This document shows positions 24,273 to 33,196 of a stretch of DNA of 64,000 nucleotides, piece after piece. A program made the position numbers and the translations under genes. Origin of the DNA: Alphaproteobacteria bacterium (GTDB lineage: Bacteria > Pseudomonadota > Alphaproteobacteria > Micavibrionales > Micavibrionaceae); NCBI GenBank assembly GCA_020442385.1, contig JAGRKE010000011.1, positions 1-64,000 on the forward strand, read 5' to 3'. The stretch's first letter is position 1. Every line of letters begins with the position of its first letter. The notes under the pieces were generated by a model. That model was not told the origin of the DNA. It was given only the letters and a program-made list of their open reading frames with translations, and did not search any database.

Positions 24273-26171
24273 ATGCAAAGACGATATGATGTCATTGTTG
24301 TTGGAGGCGGGCACGCAGGCTGTGAGGCGGCGGCGGCATCGGCACGCACGGGCGCGAAAACCGCGCTGCTGACCCATAAAAAAGAAACTGTTGGCGTGAT
24401 GTCGTGTAACCCGGCGATTGGCGGGCTGGGCAAGGGCCATCTGGTGCGCGAGGTGGATGCGCTGGACGGTCTTATGGGCCGCGTGATTGATCAGGCTGGC
24501 ATTCAGTTTCGCATGCTCAATGCCTCCAAAGGCCCGGCTGTGCGCGGGCCGCGGGCGCAGGCGGATCGCAAGCTTTATCGCGCCGCGATGCAGGAAATTC
24601 TTTTCGATTATCCCAATCTCGACATTATTGAAGGCGCGGCGGATGATCTGGATCTGGACGAGCAGGGCGGCGTGCGCGGCGTCATCACGCTGGACGGGGA
24701 GACGATTTCCTGTAAGGCCGTCGTTCTTACAACAGGCACGTTTTTGCGCGGTATTATCCATCGCGGGCAAGACACCGAGCCTGCCGGACGCGTAGGTGAA
24801 AAGCCGACAATTGGTCTTGCAGAAACGCTGGAGCGTTTGAAATTCCCGCTGGGCCGCCTGAAAACGGGAACGCCCGCGCGCCTTGATGGCCGCACGATTG
24901 ACTGGAGCGCGTGCGAGGAGCAGCCAGGCGATGCCGAGCCTCAGCCATTTTCTTACATGACCGACAAGGTCAGCGTGCCGCAAATTCCTTGTCACATCAC
25001 CTACACAAATGAAGAGACACATAAAATTATCGCCGATAACATTCATCTCTCGGCGATGTATTCCGGCAATATCAGCGGCACAGGCCCGCGCTATTGCCCC
25101 TCGATTGAGGATAAAATTACCCGCTTTGCCGATAAATCCCGCCATCAGGTGTTTTTGGAGCCTGAGGGGTTGGAGGACCACACTGTTTATCCGAACGGGA
25201 TTTCGACCTCGCTTCCGACGGATGTGCAGGAGCGCTATATCCGCTCAATCAAGGGGCTTGAAAATGTCGAGATTTTAGAATGGGGCTATGCGATCGAATA
25301 TGACTATGTTGATCCGCGCGATTTGAAATATACCCTTGAGACCAAAAAAATTCCCGGATTGTTCCTGGCGGGGCAGATTAACGGCACGACTGGCTATGAA
25401 GAAGCCGCGGCGCAGGGGCTCATGGCGGGCATAAATGCTGCTTTGCAATGCAAAGAGGGCGTTTCACGTGAAACAGCGCCGACGTTTGCGCTGGATCGGG
25501 CCGATGCCTATATCGGCGTTTTGATCGATGATCTTATCACACGCGGCGCGCCCGAGCCGTATCGCATGTTTACCAGTCGTGCGGAATACCGCTTGCGCCT
25601 GCGCGCGGACAATGCTGATCAGCGCCTGACGGATAAGGGCATCGAGATTGGTTGCGTGGGCGAGGGTCGCCAAAAACTCTGGCAGGAAAAATCTGAGAAA
25701 TTATCAGCTGCGCGGCTTATGGTGGGCGGTATGCAGGCCACCCCAAACGAGCTTGAGGGTTACGGCATTGGCGTCAATAAAGACGGGCAGCGCCGCAGCG
25801 TTAGCGATCTTTTGCGCTATCCCGATATTGATTGGGAGCAGCTACAGGGCGTATGGCCCGAGCTTGCCACGATCGAGCCTGCCATTCGTGAGCAAATCGA
25901 GTTTGATGCGCTGTATGCGGGCTATATGGAGCGTCACGAGGCCGATATTGCTGCTTTCCGCAAGGATGAGGCTTTAGAGCTGCCCGAAAATCTCGATTAC
26001 AACGAAATCGGCAGTCTGTCCAATGAGGTGCGCAGCAAGCTTGAGCAGGCCCGCCCCGCCACACTCGGCGCCGCATCGCGCATTCCGGGCGTAACACCCG
26101 CGGCTCTGGTCGCCCTTTTGCGTCATGTTAAAAAGCCGTCCAAACTCTCGAAATCGAAAAATGCAGCCTGA
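24273..26171 (+). CDS. mnmG: tRNA uridine-5-carboxymethylaminomethyl(34) synthesis enzyme MnmG
   Basis: FAD- and NADH-dependent partner of MnmE. The N-terminal dinucleotide motif [12 protein letters not shown] binds [18 protein letters not shown] and [17 protein letters not shown] are the other family signatures, and the helical C-terminus ends in a Lys/Ser tail. The ATG at 24273 (632 residues) is right for the family; the frame extends 51 bases upstream through the palindromic element. The 3' end overlaps rsmG by 11 bases. A parS site is embedded at 25461-25474, with codons accommodating it. Confidence 0.97.
   Translation: MQRRYDVIVVGGGHAGCEAAAASARTGAKTALLTHKKETVGVMSCNPAIGGLGKGHLVREVDALDGLMGRVIDQAGIQFRMLNASKGPAVRGPRAQADRKLYRAAMQEILFDYPNLDIIEGAADDLDLDEQGGVRGVITLDGETISCKAVVLTTGTFLRGIIHRGQDTEPAGRVGEKPTIGLAETLERLKFPLGRLKTGTPARLDGRTIDWSACEEQPGDAEPQPFSYMTDKVSVPQIPCHITYTNEETHKIIADNIHLSAMYSGNISGTGPRYCPSIEDKITRFADKSRHQVFLEPEGLEDHTVYPNGISTSLPTDVQERYIRSIKGLENVEILEWGYAIEYDYVDPRDLKYTLETKKIPGLFLAGQINGTTGYEEAAAQGLMAGINAALQCKEGVSRETAPTFALDRADAYIGVLIDDLITRGAPEPYRMFTSRAEYRLRLRADNADQRLTDKGIEIGCVGEGRQKLWQEKSEKLSAARLMVGGMQATPNELEGYGIGVNKDGQRRSVSDLLRYPDIDWEQLQGVWPELATIEPAIREQIEFDALYAGYMERHEADIAAFRKDEALELPENLDYNEIGSLSNEVRSKLEQARPATLGAASRIPGVTPAALVALLRHVKKPSKLSKSKNAA
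25461..25474. promoter_or_regulatory. parS: parS site 1, inside mnmG
   Basis: GTTTCACGTGAAAC, a perfect 14-base palindrome and the core of the universal ParB-binding site. With flanks it matches 15 of 16 positions of TGTTTCACGTGAAACA. ParB is encoded 2.2 kb downstream. Confidence 0.9.
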
Positions 26172-26778
26172 GGATTTTCAGCAACAGTTCGATGTTTCAC
26201 ATGAAACATTTGCCAAATTGCAGGCCTATCACGCGTTGTTGTTAAAGTGGCAGGCGGCGATTAATCTTATTAGTCCCAAAACAATTCAAGAAAGCTGGCA
26301 GCGGCATTTTGCCGATTCTGCGCAAATTCTTCCTTATATCTCCGAAAGCATAAAAACTCTGGTTGATCTGGGCTCCGGCGCGGGCTTTCCGGGGCTGGTT
26401 ATTGGGATAATGCGCCCGGATATCGAAGTTCATCTCATTGAATCGGATGAGCGTAAAGCACAATTTTTGCGCACTGTTTCACGTGAAACAGGAGCGGAAA
26501 ATGTAACAGTTGAAAATGCCCGGATTGAAGAGATTGAAGGGCTAAAGCCCGATTTAATTACCGCCCGCGCCCTGTCGGATTTGCCCACGCTTTTGCGATA
26601 TGCGGAAATTTGGGCTACGGACAATCCGGCCTTGGAAATGCTGTTTTTAAAGGGGCAATCTTACGCCGAAGAAATTGCGGACGCGCAAAAGCATTTTGGC
26701 TTCGATGTGAAGGATTACCCCAGCCAAACGGCGGATGAGGGGCGAATCCTGTTTATAAACGGCCTAAAAGCTAGATGA
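26161..26778 (+). CDS. rsmG: 16S rRNA (guanine-N7) methyltransferase RsmG
   Basis: Methylates G527 of 16S rRNA (E. coli numbering) using S-adenosylmethionine. The SAM loop is [14 protein letters not shown], followed by [13 protein letters not shown]. The ATG at 26161 gives 205 residues; an earlier in-frame ATG lies deeper in mnmG. It overlaps the mnmG stop by 11 bases. Two parS sites lie within the coding sequence, encoding DVSHETF near the N-terminus and TVSRETG in the middle, so the same residues are constrained at both protein and DNA level. Confidence 0.96.
   Translation: MQPEDFQQQFDVSHETFAKLQAYHALLLKWQAAINLISPKTIQESWQRHFADSAQILPYISESIKTLVDLGSGAGFPGLVIGIMRPDIEVHLIESDERKAQFLRTVSRETGAENVTVENARIEEIEGLKPDLITARALSDLPTLLRYAEIWATDNPALEMLFLKGQSYAEEIADAQKHFGFDVKDYPSQTADEGRILFINGLKAR
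26193..26208. promoter_or_regulatory. parS: parS site 2 (one mismatch), inside rsmG
   Basis: TGTTTCACATGAAACA differs from the consensus by a single central base. Located 33 bases after the rsmG start. Confidence 0.8.
26475..26490. promoter_or_regulatory. parS: parS site 3 (perfect), inside rsmG
   Basis: TGTTTCACGTGAAACA, an exact 16-base match to the ParB-binding consensus. It is about 10.4 kb right of the predicted origin and 390 bases before parA. Confidence 0.93.
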
Positions 26779-26864
26779 ATTCTTGACGCTCAGCGCGAAT
26801 CTTCGCACACTCGAATCACATTCAAATATCTATCTAAAACCCTAGTCCTAACCAAAGGTGACCT

Positions 26865-27692
26865 ATGGCTTTACAACCTTCGCGCACAGCGTATTCGGTG
26901 CAAACCCCGCGTCTTTTGGCAATTGCCAACCAAAAAGGCGGCGTGGGCAAAACAACAACAGCAATCAACATGGCGACCGCGCTTTGCGCGATTGGCAAGA
27001 AGGTGCTGCTCGTTGATTTGGACCCGCAGGGCAATGCCTCGACGGGTCTTGGCGTGCGCCGCTCACTGATCCGCAATTCGGTGTATGATGTGCTCTTCGA
27101 GGCGGTCGATATCACCGAGGCGGCTGTGAAAACCAAGGTTCCCGGCCTGTCGGTCGTGCCGTCTTCTGTGCATTTGTCTGGGGCAGAGATTGAGTTGGTT
27201 ACGGCACATAATCGCGAGTTTCGTCTGCGCGCCGCGCTGCGAAAGCCGCTGCCATACGACTATGTGATCATTGATTGCCCGCCCTCTTTGAACCTGCTGA
27301 CGCTTAACGCTTTAGTCGCGGCGCAGTCGATTATCGTGCCGCTTCAATGCGAATTTTACGCGCTGGAGGGTTTGAGTCATCTCTCCAAAACCGTGGAGCG
27401 TGTGCGCAAAACCTTCAACCCAGAGCTGGATATTCATGGCGTGGTGCTGACCATGTACGATTCGCGCAATAACCTCTCCCGCATGGTAGAGGAAGATGTG
27501 CGCGGGCATTTCGGCGATAAGGTTTATAAAACGGTTATTCCGCGCAATGTGCGCCTGTCCGAGGCCCCGTCCTACGGGTTGCCGGCGATTGTCTATGATA
27601 TGCGCTGCGCGGGTGCGCAGGCCTATATCAAGCTGGCTAAGGAGATTATCCGCCGCGAGCGCGCCTATAACAAAGACGTAAAGGCGGCCTAA
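26865..27692 (+). CDS. parA: Chromosome partitioning ATPase ParA
   Basis: Deviant Walker-type ATPase that forms a nucleoid gradient and moves the ParB-parS complex to the new pole. The signature QKGGVGKTTTAIN is near residue 24, followed by VLLVDLDPQGNAST and the YDYVIIDCPPSL Walker B region. The short N-terminal extension and lack of a DNA-binding HTH identify the chromosomal (type Ib/Soj) class. AAAGGTGA precedes the ATG. The gene is 3 bases from parB. Confidence 0.97.
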   Translation: MALQPSRTAYSVQTPRLLAIANQKGGVGKTTTAINMATALCAIGKKVLLVDLDPQGNASTGLGVRRSLIRNSVYDVLFEAVDITEAAVKTKVPGLSVVPSSVHLSGAEIELVTAHNREFRLRAALRKPLPYDYVIIDCPPSLNLLTLNALVAAQSIIVPLQCEFYALEGLSHLSKTVERVRKTFNPELDIHGVVLTMYDSRNNLSRMVEEDVRGHFGDKVYKTVIPRNVRLSEAPSYGLPAIVYDMRCAGAQAYIKLAKEIIRRERAYNKDVKAA

Positions 27693-27695
27693 GAG

Positions 27696-28595
27696 ATGAG
27701 CGAAGCAAATCCGAAAAACAGAGGTCTTGGGCGCGGGTTGAATGCGCTATTCGAAGATGATGAAGAGTTCACAGGTGTAGGTGAGCCATCTGCGCCTGCC
27801 GGTAAAGGCGGCCTGAAAGTCGGCATTGAGCTGCTTGAGCAAAGTCGCTTCCAGCCGCGCAAGATGTTCGATGATGAAAGTCTGAGCGAGCTGGCGGACT
27901 CAATCAAAGCGCATGGTTTGTTGCAACCGATTTTGGTACGCGAGACCGATGAAGGGCGCTATGAAATTATCGCCGGAGAGCGAAGATGGCGCGCGGCGCA
28001 GCGGGCGCAGCTGCACGACGTTCCGATTATTGTGAAGGAGCTTACGGACGTTGAAGCGCTCGAAATTGCGCTGATTGAAAACCTGCAGCGCGAAGATTTG
28101 AACCCGGTTGATGAGGCGATGGGTTATCAGCGCCTGATGAAGGAATATAGCTATACGCAAGAACAGCTCGCCGAATCTCTGGGCAAGAGCCGTCCTTATA
28201 TTGCAAACATGGTGCGTCTTTTGAATCTGCCGGATGTCGTGCTGGCCTATCTGGAGCGCGGTGATCTAACGGCGGGGCACGCCCGTGCATTGGTAACTGC
28301 GAAAGACCCGGAAAGCTTGGCCCGCGAGGTTGTCTCACAGGGCTTGAGCGTGCGCGAGACTGAGCGTTTGGCGGCTGAGGCGGCCGGAAAACCTGCGAAA
28401 GCGTCGAAGGGCTCCTCCTCTTCAGATGGCGGCTATCAAAAAGATGTCGATACGCTGGCGCTGGAGAAGGATTTATCCGATCATTTGGGCATGCGCGTCT
28501 CCATCGACAGCAAAGACGGGGAATCGGGCAAGGTTTCGATCAGCTTCAAATCGCTTGATCAGCTTGATGACGTTTTGAAAAAACTATCTTCTTAA
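27696..28595 (+). CDS. parB: Chromosome partitioning protein ParB
   Basis: CTP-dependent DNA clamp that loads at parS and spreads. Visible parts: the N-terminal NRGLGRGLNALF ParA-contact motif (about residues 7-18), the sulfiredoxin-like CTP-binding core with GERRWRAAQRA, the HTH YTQEQLAESLGKSRPYIANMVRLL split over about 145-168, a Ser/Lys linker, and the C-terminal dimerisation domain. Length 299 is typical. Its target sites are in mnmG and rsmG. The stop overlaps that of convergent holA by four bases (TTAA). Confidence 0.97.
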   Translation: MSEANPKNRGLGRGLNALFEDDEEFTGVGEPSAPAGKGGLKVGIELLEQSRFQPRKMFDDESLSELADSIKAHGLLQPILVRETDEGRYEIIAGERRWRAAQRAQLHDVPIIVKELTDVEALEIALIENLQREDLNPVDEAMGYQRLMKEYSYTQEQLAESLGKSRPYIANMVRLLNLPDVVLAYLERGDLTAGHARALVTAKDPESLAREVVSQGLSVRETERLAAEAAGKPAKASKGSSSSDGGYQKDVDTLALEKDLSDHLGMRVSIDSKDGESGKVSISFKSLDQLDDVLKKLSS

Positions 28596-29611
28596 TTCCG
28601 AACGGAACTAATCGATAAGACTGCCTGCGCGCACAGCGTTTCAACGGGCATGTTTGTCGTTTTGCATTGCGCCTCCAGATCCATCAGGCGACCCAGAACC
28701 TTATCCAGCGTGGCAAGACGCCACCGCCCGGCCTGCGCCTTGAAAATCGGCGCTTGCTTGAAAAAGAGCGGGGGTTGCAGGCCCTTCACGGCCTCATCAA
28801 CACTCATTCCGCCATCGATTTTTGCGCGGGTAAGGTGCAGCTTGCGGAAATGATTTTGCAGGGCTCGGACTACAACAATGAAATTCACGCCCTCCTCCAT
28901 AAGCTGCGCGTAGGTGCGCAGCGCCTTTTCCGGCTGGTTTCCGGCGGCCGAATAAACCAGATCATCCAGCGCAATCGCGCCCGCTTCGCCGCAACAGGCG
29001 CGTACATCTTCCAGCGTCACTTTGCCGCCTTCCGCGCCCTTATAGGTAATCACCTTATCCAGTTCTGATCGCACTTTTTGCCGGTTGCCGGAGATATTCA
29101 CCGCCAGCCAGCTAACCGCATCATTATCAATCATCAGATTGGCGTCTTGCATGCTCTGGCGGATCAGGCGGCCCAAATCGCGCTCATCCTCAACATAGCA
29201 GGGCAGGGCGGCGGCGTTTTTCTCCGCCTCGCATAATTTGCGCAAGGAACTGCGCGGACCCAGCTCTCCGGCCTCGAGAATAATCAGCGCGTTCTCATTG
29301 GGGTTTTGCAGATAGTCTTTAATCAACGGGGTGATTTTATCGCCCGCATCCTCAACGCGGATCAGGCGGTCTCCGCCCATCATCGATAGCGCGCCTGCCT
29401 CATCGGAAAGGCGCGCTGGGTCATCAAGCAATATATCGGTTGAGAGCGTGACCGCATTAAACGGGTCGTTGATATCGGGCACAACGCTGAGGCCCATGGT
29501 CTTGGCGCGTTCTTTCATCAGGCCGGAATCAGGGCCATAGACAAGGATCACGCGCGCGGCCTTGTTTGGCGCTTTGACGAAGCTTTCAATGTCCCGGTAC
29601 CCAATCTTCAT
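28592..29611 (-). CDS. holA: DNA polymerase III delta subunit
   Basis: Clamp-loader subunit that opens the beta clamp. The 339-residue chain has the typical weak AAA+ fold: VILVYGPDSGLMKERA at the start, then LIRVEDAGDKITPLIKDYL and a C-terminal helical collar (LHLTRAKIDGG). As usual for delta there is no Walker A lysine motif. In many bacteria holA follows lptE-leuS; here it is separated from them by the glutathione genes, which lie between 29690 and 32060. Confidence 0.93.
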   Translation of the reverse strand: MKIGYRDIESFVKAPNKAARVILVYGPDSGLMKERAKTMGLSVVPDINDPFNAVTLSTDILLDDPARLSDEAGALSMMGGDRLIRVEDAGDKITPLIKDYLQNPNENALIILEAGELGPRSSLRKLCEAEKNAAALPCYVEDERDLGRLIRQSMQDANLMIDNDAVSWLAVNISGNRQKVRSELDKVITYKGAEGGKVTLEDVRACCGEAGAIALDDLVYSAAGNQPEKALRTYAQLMEEGVNFIVVVRALQNHFRKLHLTRAKIDGGMSVDEAVKGLQPPLFFKQAPIFKAQAGRWRLATLDKVLGRLMDLEAQCKTTNMPVETLCAQAVLSISSVRN

Positions 29612-29689
29612 ATCTTTATCCTAAGCGCCTCAGGCGCTGCGTCAATTCCCTTATTTACTTTACCCCCTTGCGCGTCTAGGTTTCTTGCG

Positions 29690-30622
29690 ATGAAAATTGC
29701 ATTTCAAATGGAGCCGATAGACCAGCCTGCGCCGGGCGACTCGCACACCCTCACGCTGATGCATGAGGCTACGGTGCGCGGCTATGATGTTTTTCATTAC
29801 ACACCCGATACGGTGAGCTTGGATAATAGCGGCGTTGTGTGTGCATTATGCGCTACGGTGCTTGTTAATCTGGGTACAAAGCCACATTTTGATCTGGGTG
29901 AGTATGAACGCCATGATCTCTCAAGCTTTGATGTGATTATGTTCCGCCAGGACCCGCCCTATGACATTGCCTATGTGACCAACACAGTGTTGCTTGAGCG
30001 GTTGCGCGATGACGTTTTATTCGTCAATGATCCGTTTTGGATTCGCAATATGCCCGACAAGCTATCGATTTTTGATTTCGCCGACTATCTGCCGCCAACG
30101 CTGGTCAGCCGTAATCTTGACGAGATTGAGGCGTTCTACGCCGCGCACAAAGACATCATCATAAAACCGCTGCACGGTTTTCATGGTCACGGCATCACCC
30201 GCAGCCAATCGGTTGAGGATGCGAAGGAAAAGCTCAAAGAGTATCCTGAGCCTTTGATGTTTCAGCCGTTCCTCAAAGAAGTGCTGGAGGGTAATAAGCG
30301 CGTTGTGTTTTTTGATGGCGAGATTGTTGGCGTTTTAAATTCTGTTCCCGCAAACGAAGAAGAATTTCGAATCTTCCGCGGCAGCAAAGATATCGCGGCA
30401 GAGCTGAGCGCGCGCGAGCGCAAAATTTCCGAAGAGGTCGGCGCGGTTTTAAAACAGCGCGGTATGATGTTTGTCGGGATTGATTTTATCGGCGAATATC
30501 TAACCGAGATTAACGCCGGATCGGTCGGCAGCATCTTTAGGCTGGATGAGGTTTATAGCGATAACTATTCCGCCAAGCTCTATGATCTTATTGAGCTAAA
30601 ACTGTCTCCAAAAAACCGCTGA
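29690..30622 (+). CDS. gshB: Glutathione synthase
   Basis: ATP-grasp enzyme joining glycine to gamma-glutamylcysteine. Family segments: AFQMEPIDQP at the N-terminus, MFRQDPPYDIAYVTNT, IIKPLHGFHGHGITR in the ATP-grasp lid region, and VGIDFIGEYLTEINAGSVGSI with the metal-binding Glu and Asn. Length 310 is normal. The 3' end overlaps the tail of the convergent ligase-like gene by 35 bases, an intimate arrangement for two genes that may act in the same pathway. Confidence 0.95.
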   Translation: MKIAFQMEPIDQPAPGDSHTLTLMHEATVRGYDVFHYTPDTVSLDNSGVVCALCATVLVNLGTKPHFDLGEYERHDLSSFDVIMFRQDPPYDIAYVTNTVLLERLRDDVLFVNDPFWIRNMPDKLSIFDFADYLPPTLVSRNLDEIEAFYAAHKDIIIKPLHGFHGHGITRSQSVEDAKEKLKEYPEPLMFQPFLKEVLEGNKRVVFFDGEIVGVLNSVPANEEEFRIFRGSKDIAAELSARERKISEEVGAVLKQRGMMFVGIDFIGEYLTEINAGSVGSIFRLDEVYSDNYSAKLYDLIELKLSPKNR

Positions 30623-32060
30623 CAATTTCTTTGGTGAAATCGGCGCACTGCGCGGCGCTTTTAAGCTCCGGGCGGGCGGCGCTGAGATCGGGTAGGGCGC
30701 GCATATAGGCTTTTTGCTGATCGAGCGTTTGAAACAGCTCGCGGTTGACCAGCCAGTCCGGGCGGCCTTCAGACAAAATATGCATCAGCGGCCCGCTATG
30801 CTGATCAAGGTTCCAGCGCTTCAGGCACTCTTGCGAGATTTCGGCAAAGCCCGTGGCAAACTCTTTAATCGTGCGCGTGCCAAACGGCAGGTCGAAATAA
30901 CGCCCTTCATGCGCATAGGCATTCTCAAAATTTTGATTCAGCAGGTCTTTCGTGCCCTCAAGATTATCTAGATCAATTCCGAAATCCTTCGATAACTCAT
31001 TGATATTATTGTAAAAATGCTTGCAATACGCCGCAAGACAGCTGATCACGGCGCTGGTGGCGCGCTGATGTTGCAGGCCGGTGCAAAACAGGCTGGAGAT
31101 TTCCGCGCGGTGACCGAACAATGTGCCTTCGCCGTCACGAATTTCAGAAATATTCACCGTGCGCCGCCAGCTCATCGATTGGGCCTGACGGTAATTGAGC
31201 AGATTTTGCGGCCCGTAGCCTTTTTCCTCTAGTTCTAAAAACGAGGCCCATTCCAGCCCCGGCAATTTGGCAAGCTGCCCGTCATGGTTAAAACAGACAA
31301 ACATATGCTTGTTGTTCAGGGTGAAATCGATATGGCGGTCGATCAGCTCTTCGCCGGTTTTGGCGCTGTAATAAAAATCGGGCACGCCGCCATTGCGCCC
31401 GCGCCGTTTCAAAACCCGCGTGCGCGGCGATCCGCCAACCTGCTCGCGCTCATAAAACCCTGCATCCGCTTCGGTGGTTAAAATCAGGAACGGCTCTAGC
31501 GCGATCGATAAGCGGATGATACGCAGCAAATGCTCGTAATCGCGATAGGAAACCGAGACCTGAATGCTGGGATCGACAAAGGAGTGATAAGCCTCAACCA
31601 CATCTTCGCGCGGCGGGCCCCAAAAGGCGATATAGCGGTCATTGTGGGTTTGATGGTGTTCTTCGGGTGTTATGTGCGGCAGATAGGCAAAGGGGCTGGG
31701 CAGGGTATGGTGATCTGATCCGATCTGCCACAGTTCGTCAAAGCGCCCGTTAATTTGCTCAATCAGATCGCCAAAATTACCCGGCAGGTGCGGCTCACTG
31801 ATAACTTCCAGCGTTGAAGCCGAAGGCTCGTTATTAATCGAAAGCGCGTTACGCTGCCCTTCGCAAATCAGGCATTTGCTTTGTTCTTCGGTTAAGGGCT
31901 CGAGCGTATCAGTGTTATAGAGGTTAAGTTCAACCTCCATCCCGATGCGCGAGGCTGTGTCGGCGAATGTTTCATTGGTTTCCGTGCCCGCATACAGGCC
32001 GATAACGTCCTCTTTGCTTGCAACCGGCCAGTTCTGCGATTTGGTTTTAATCTCCGACAT
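30588..32060 (-). CDS. Glutamate-cysteine ligase-like protein (GCS2 superfamily?)
   Basis: A 490-residue cytosolic protein. The N-terminal RIGMEVELNLYN matches the GxExE-type metal/nucleotide strand of glutamine-synthetase-fold gamma-glutamyl ligases, and VSVSYRDYEHLLRIIRLS and WRRTVNISEIRDGEGTLFGHRAEI resemble later strands of the same fold. It lies tail to tail with gshB, and no other gamma-glutamylcysteine synthetase is in the window, so it is a good candidate for the first enzyme of glutathione synthesis. Direct motif identity to GshA is weak; another gamma-glutamyl or ATP-dependent ligase is possible. The ATG at 32060 is preferred over a TTG 57 bases upstream. Confidence 0.6.
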   Translation of the reverse strand: MSEIKTKSQNWPVASKEDVIGLYAGTETNETFADTASRIGMEVELNLYNTDTLEPLTEEQSKCLICEGQRNALSINNEPSASTLEVISEPHLPGNFGDLIEQINGRFDELWQIGSDHHTLPSPFAYLPHITPEEHHQTHNDRYIAFWGPPREDVVEAYHSFVDPSIQVSVSYRDYEHLLRIIRLSIALEPFLILTTEADAGFYEREQVGGSPRTRVLKRRGRNGGVPDFYYSAKTGEELIDRHIDFTLNNKHMFVCFNHDGQLAKLPGLEWASFLELEEKGYGPQNLLNYRQAQSMSWRRTVNISEIRDGEGTLFGHRAEISSLFCTGLQHQRATSAVISCLAAYCKHFYNNINELSKDFGIDLDNLEGTKDLLNQNFENAYAHEGRYFDLPFGTRTIKEFATGFAEISQECLKRWNLDQHSGPLMHILSEGRPDWLVNRELFQTLDQQKAYMRALPDLSAARPELKSAAQCADFTKEIVSGFLETVLAQ

Positions 32061-32123
32061 TGAGGACCAATATAGCACCGGGCGGGCGTGAGGGAAGAGC
32101 GCGGCGGCGCTTTTCAATTAAAT

Positions 32124-32152
32124 TTGACAGAAAAAATTTTCGGGCGTATAAG
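32124..32152 (+). promoter_or_regulatory. Strong sigma-70-type promoter
   Basis: TTGACA (32124-32129), 17-base spacer, TATAAG (32147-32152): 11 of 12 consensus positions. The inferred start near 32159 leaves a 219-base untranslated leader before the next gene. Confidence 0.7.
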
Positions 32153-32157
32153 TTGGG

Positions 32158-32377
32158 TTATTGCTCTCGCAGCAATCGCGGCATTTGATGGTATCAGCTT
32201 GCACCGCGCTAAAAAAGCTAAAGCGCCACAGCCTCTCGAAAACTTTTAAGAGCACCGCTGTGGTTTCCATTCAGTTGGACACTGCAGTGAAGGCGCATGC
32301 TCTTTTTCGCATTTTCTTTCACAGACGTGTTGAGTTAACCGAGGTCCGAAAGGGCCGTAATCTTTGTGAGAAGAAAA
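32158..32377 (+). ncRNA. Structured leader or small RNA of unknown class
   Basis: A 220-base segment between a near-consensus promoter and an orphan ATG, without an ORF of its own. Several hairpins can be drawn: ATTGCT/AGCAAT (32160-32165 with 32171-32176), GCGCT/AGCGC (32206-32210 with 32222-32226), CCACAGC/GCTGTGG (32226-32232 with 32257-32263, with CTCT/AGAG inside), the palindrome CACTGCAGTG (32280-32289), and GGTCC-GAAA-GGGCC (32343-32356), which carries a GNRA loop and ends 21 bases before the start codon. I do not recognise a known riboswitch or a standard RNA. It could be a cis-regulator of the orphan gene or a stand-alone RNA. Confidence 0.45.
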
Positions 32378-32686
32378 ATGACGACAGAAATTGTTGGTGT
32401 TACATCCTATGCCAATTCCAACTTTAGCGGTATTCAGTTAAGAAAAGACGGCGCCGCTATTGGATTTATTCCCAATCCTTTAAGCGCAATCGGCCGCAGA
32501 AAAATTCCGCCAACGCCGCAAGAGCTTTCTGAAGCCAAGGCATTGAACGAGAAGCGTATGGTTATATTCAATCAAATAGCGCAGGCTTGGGAGCAAGACG
32601 GGGATATTCCGCAAGAGCTGCTTGAGCAACATTATAATTCTGCGCCGAAGTCTCAGAATTTTTACGGATGCAGTGTGTCTTTTTAG
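32378..32686 (+). CDS. Orphan behind the structured leader
   Basis: A 102-residue protein of unknown family. The ATG at 32378 follows GAGAAG; a GTG 12 bases upstream is an alternative. The N-terminal half is beta-like (EIVGVTSYANSNFSGIQLRKDGAAIGFIP) and the middle contains a helix (PPTPQELSEAKALNEKRMVIFNQIAQAW). Two polar turns and a C-terminal NFYGCSVSF end the chain. It has no operon partner: the next gene converges 9 bases away. Confidence 0.6.
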   Translation: MTTEIVGVTSYANSNFSGIQLRKDGAAIGFIPNPLSAIGRRKIPPTPQELSEAKALNEKRMVIFNQIAQAWEQDGDIPQELLEQHYNSAPKSQNFYGCSVSF

Positions 32687-32695
32687 CCTTAATCG

Positions 32696-33196
32696 CTACT
32701 GCGTGCGCTTGAAGTAAAGATTGAGCTGTTGTTCAATCTGGCGCGAGAGATCCTGCAACGCATTCAGACGCGCATTGTCCTCCGACACGCGGGTGGAAAA
32801 TTCACTGCTGAGGATGTTGTAGCTGGTAATCGCCTGAATGGTCCGGGTTAGCACAACTTCATTGGTCTTTAGATCTCTGAGCATGAAGCCGCTGCTCATC
32901 TTAAGCTGTCCGCGTGTTGAATCGGATTCGGTTGTAATGTCGAGCTCGATCAGATTTTCTTTAACCGGGCGCACCTGCAGAGAAAATCTTGAATTATCCG
33001 GGCGGCCGCTGCGGTAAAAACGATCAATCAGCTCATTGCGCAAATACTGGCCTTCGCGGTCAGGAATATTTTCGATCTGCACGAGCGCTAGCTTTTCTTC
33101 AACACCGATCGCGGTATATTTGTTCTTGCCGTACATGGGCTGAAAGCCGCAGGCGGTCAGAAATAAAACAAAGCTAAGCGCTACAAGAAATCTCAT
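32696..33196 (-). CDS. lptE: LPS-assembly lipoprotein LptE
   Basis: Outer-membrane lipoprotein that plugs the LptD barrel and takes part in LPS insertion. Signal peptide with lipobox LTAC at Cys16, followed by GFQPMYG, a motif typical of alphaproteobacterial LptE. The fold is a small alpha/beta sandwich; the 166-residue length matches. The start overlaps the leuS stop by four bases (ATGA), the usual leuS-lptE operon. Confidence 0.92.
   Translation of the reverse strand: MRFLVALSFVLFLTACGFQPMYGKNKYTAIGVEEKLALVQIENIPDREGQYLRNELIDRFYRSGRPDNSRFSLQVRPVKENLIELDITTESDSTRGQLKMSSGFMLRDLKTNEVVLTRTIQAITSYNILSSEFSTRVSEDNARLNALQDLSRQIEQQLNLYFKRTQ

Noticed and set aside
24261..25181. Long minus-strand reading frame of about 300 codons opposite mnmG
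   Set aside because: It mirrors the codon phase of mnmG, lacks a ribosome site and has Arg/Ala-rich shadow composition.
32158..32377. Known riboswitch or SRP RNA (the GGTCCGAAAGGGCC hairpin recalls the SRP tip)
   Set aside because: The following AAGCAG asymmetric loop of SRP RNA is absent and no aptamer core I know can be matched.
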